A stretch of DNA of 6,846 bases from Lentimicrobiaceae bacterium (lineage in GTDB: Bacteria > Bacteroidota > Bacteroidia > Bacteroidales > JAGONC01). The position numbers and the translations under genes are program-made. Location of the stretch: positions 1-6,846 of the forward strand of contig JAUXII010000050.1 in NCBI GenBank assembly GCA_030621075.1, in the 5' to 3' direction. The notes beneath the pieces were generated by a model. The model had not been told where the DNA came from. It saw nothing but the letters and a program-made list of their open reading frames with translations, and did no database searches. This document shows positions 5,650 through 6,846 of the stretch, one piece after another (within the stretch, counting starts at the first letter, position 1; every line of letters starts with the position of its first letter).

Positions 5650-6846
5650 ATGATCTTACGAATCTTAAAGCTTATTATAAATACCATATTGTATTTGCTT
5701 GCTATAATTATAGGGCTTGTTGCCCTACAATACCTTTTTTCTCCGGTATATGATTTTCCTGAGCCTCAGCCTTTTTCCGGAAAGAAATGGTATAACCCTT
5801 ATGACTCAATGGACAGCACCACGTGGATAAAGGGTAACTTCCAGGTTCAATCGCGCGTTTGGGGCGGAGTTACAGATGGCAGGAAAAACCCCAGCGAACT
5901 TATTTTCGAAGTTTATGGAAAATTGGGGTATGAAGTCATCGGCATCTCCGACTATCAGAAAATAAACAGGTTTGGTAAGGATCTGAAATCGTATGTGCCT
6001 GTTTATGAACATGGATACGGTATTAAGAAAAACCATCAGGTTCTGATTGGTGCTAAAAAGGTTTTATGGCGTGATTATCCTCTCTATCAATCCCTGAGCC
6101 ACAAACAACATATTCTAAACCTCCTTGATAAAAGAAGTGAGCTGGTTTTTATAGCCCATCCGCTCCTCAGGCATGGCTATGCTCCTGATGATTTTAAATA
6201 TCTTTCCGGTTATGATGGCATTGAGGTTTTAAATGGTTATCGAATATCACTTGAACATTGGGATGCTGCCTTATCTTCAGGGCATTATGCTACTATTCTT
6301 GCTGATGATGATGCACACGATGTGACAAATCCTGATGAGGTAGGTCATTATTGTACTTTTATTAACACGCCTGAAATTGATGCTCCTCATGTTATCAAGG
6401 CATTGAAAAGAGGTAATTCCTTTGGGGCTGACATACCAAGGCCTCTTGGTGAGTCGTATGAAGCCAAAGCTGTTAAAATAAAAAACCTGCCGGTTTTAAA
6501 AAGTGTTAATATTTACAATGATACGCTTGTTGTTGAAGTATCCAAAGAAGCCAATGATATTCGCTTCATTGGGCAGGATGGAATACCCCGGTACGTAAAA
6601 ACCAAAACGAATATTGCATCTTATAAGCTTAATGCTGATGATACATATATCAGAATAGAGGTTTTTTTTCCGGGCGATGTCAAATTTTATTTAAACCCAA
6701 TAGCCAGGTGTGATGGGGATTGCCTGGATAATACCATGCTGGCTACAACAAACAAAATGAGAACAATTCTTAAGAGAACCCTGTCAATAATTTTTGTACT
6801 GATGGTGATCTTTTTATTTCTTTCAAGAAAGAAAAGAGGTCAAAGA
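5650..6846 (+). CDS. Membrane-anchored PHP-superfamily protein with degenerate metal site, 3'-truncated
   Basis: An open frame of 399 codons runs to the last base without a stop. Residues 5-30 and about 378-391 are hydrophobic membrane segments. Charged ends (R4/K7 before the first, RKKRGQR after the last) place both termini in the cytoplasm and the middle in the periplasm. Residues about 58-265 read as a PHP (polymerase/histidinol phosphatase) metal-hydrolase fold: GNFQVQS...TDG...PSEL at 62-84, GISDY at 98-102, E120, FIAHP at 167-171, GIE at 190-192 and DDDAH at 219-223. The usual HxH is Q65-V-Q67 and the usual second-motif DH is D101-Y102, while E120, H170, D221 and H223 are kept. Residues about 270-350 form a beta-rich region, followed by cysteines 354 and 358. 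The ATG lies 4 nt after the pccB stop, suggesting coupling. The true end is probably near, since a basic tail already follows the last membrane segment. Substrate is unknown; it could be a phosphoesterase with altered metal binding or an inactive relative. Confidence 0.8.
   Translation, partial: MILRILKLIINTILYLLAIIIGLVALQYLFSPVYDFPEPQPFSGKKWYNPYDSMDSTTWIKGNFQVQSRVWGGVTDGRKNPSELIFEVYGKLGYEVIGISDYQKINRFGKDLKSYVPVYEHGYGIKKNHQVLIGAKKVLWRDYPLYQSLSHKQHILNLLDKRSELVFIAHPLLRHGYAPDDFKYLSGYDGIEVLNGYRISLEHWDAALSSGHYATILADDDAHDVTNPDEVGHYCTFINTPEIDAPHVIKALKRGNSFGADIPRPLGESYEAKAVKIKNLPVLKSVNIYNDTLVVEVSKEANDIRFIGQDGIPRYVKTKTNIASYKLNADDTYIRIEVFFPGDVKFYLNPIARCDGDCLDNTMLATTNKMRTILKRTLSIIFVLMVIFLFLSRKKRGQR

Noticed and set aside
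5806..6036. 76-codon minus-strand open frame near 5.8-6.0 kb
   Set aside because: The plus strand carries a 399-codon uninterrupted frame with PHP motifs and membrane segments over the same bases, which explains this region better.
1..6846. Mobile element, CRISPR array, tRNA/rRNA or defence system
   Set aside because: No transposase, integrase, direct-repeat array, tRNA-like fold or nuclease/effector gene is visible. The window is densely packed with collinear genes of similar base composition.

Overview
The window reads as a stretch of a Bacteroidota chromosome. The evidence is a gene ending in a type IX secretion (T9SS) type B / gliding-motility C-terminal domain, followed by a PorP/SprF-family outer-membrane protein (a phylum-typical pair). 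The DNA is AT-rich, there is almost no Shine-Dalgarno signal ahead of the starts, and one upstream region carries a TAnnTTTG-type promoter element. I cannot name genus or species.

Layout, all on the + strand. (1) Positions 1-927 hold the 3' part of a large secreted, multi-domain surface protein: a PKD/SprB-like repeat, a proline linker, a cadherin-like Ig domain and the T9SS sorting domain. (2) Positions 955-1881 hold a complete PorP/SprF family protein, 27 nt downstream and probably in the same transcript. (3) Positions 1882-1996 are a gap with a candidate promoter. (4) Positions 1997-5645 hold a three-gene acyl-CoA carboxylase operon: biotin carboxylase, a biotin carrier with an extra beta-rich N-terminal part, and a PccB-type carboxyltransferase. 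Together these look like a propionyl-CoA carboxylase whose alpha chain is split into two genes. (5) From 5650, four bases after the carboxyltransferase stop, an open frame of 399 codons runs off the window end. It encodes a membrane-anchored PHP-superfamily protein whose first metal-binding motif has glutamines where histidines are expected.

How the genes work together: the first two form a T9SS export/attachment module. The next three should carboxylate propionyl-CoA to methylmalonyl-CoA, or run in the opposite direction in the succinate-propionate route. The last gene is positioned for co-expression with the carboxylase, but I see no biochemical link. Every gene junction is shorter than about 120 nt. 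I found no RNA genes, mobile elements, CRISPR arrays or convincing terminators. The degenerate PHP protein is the least ordinary item; the rest is recognisable core or phylum-typical biology.
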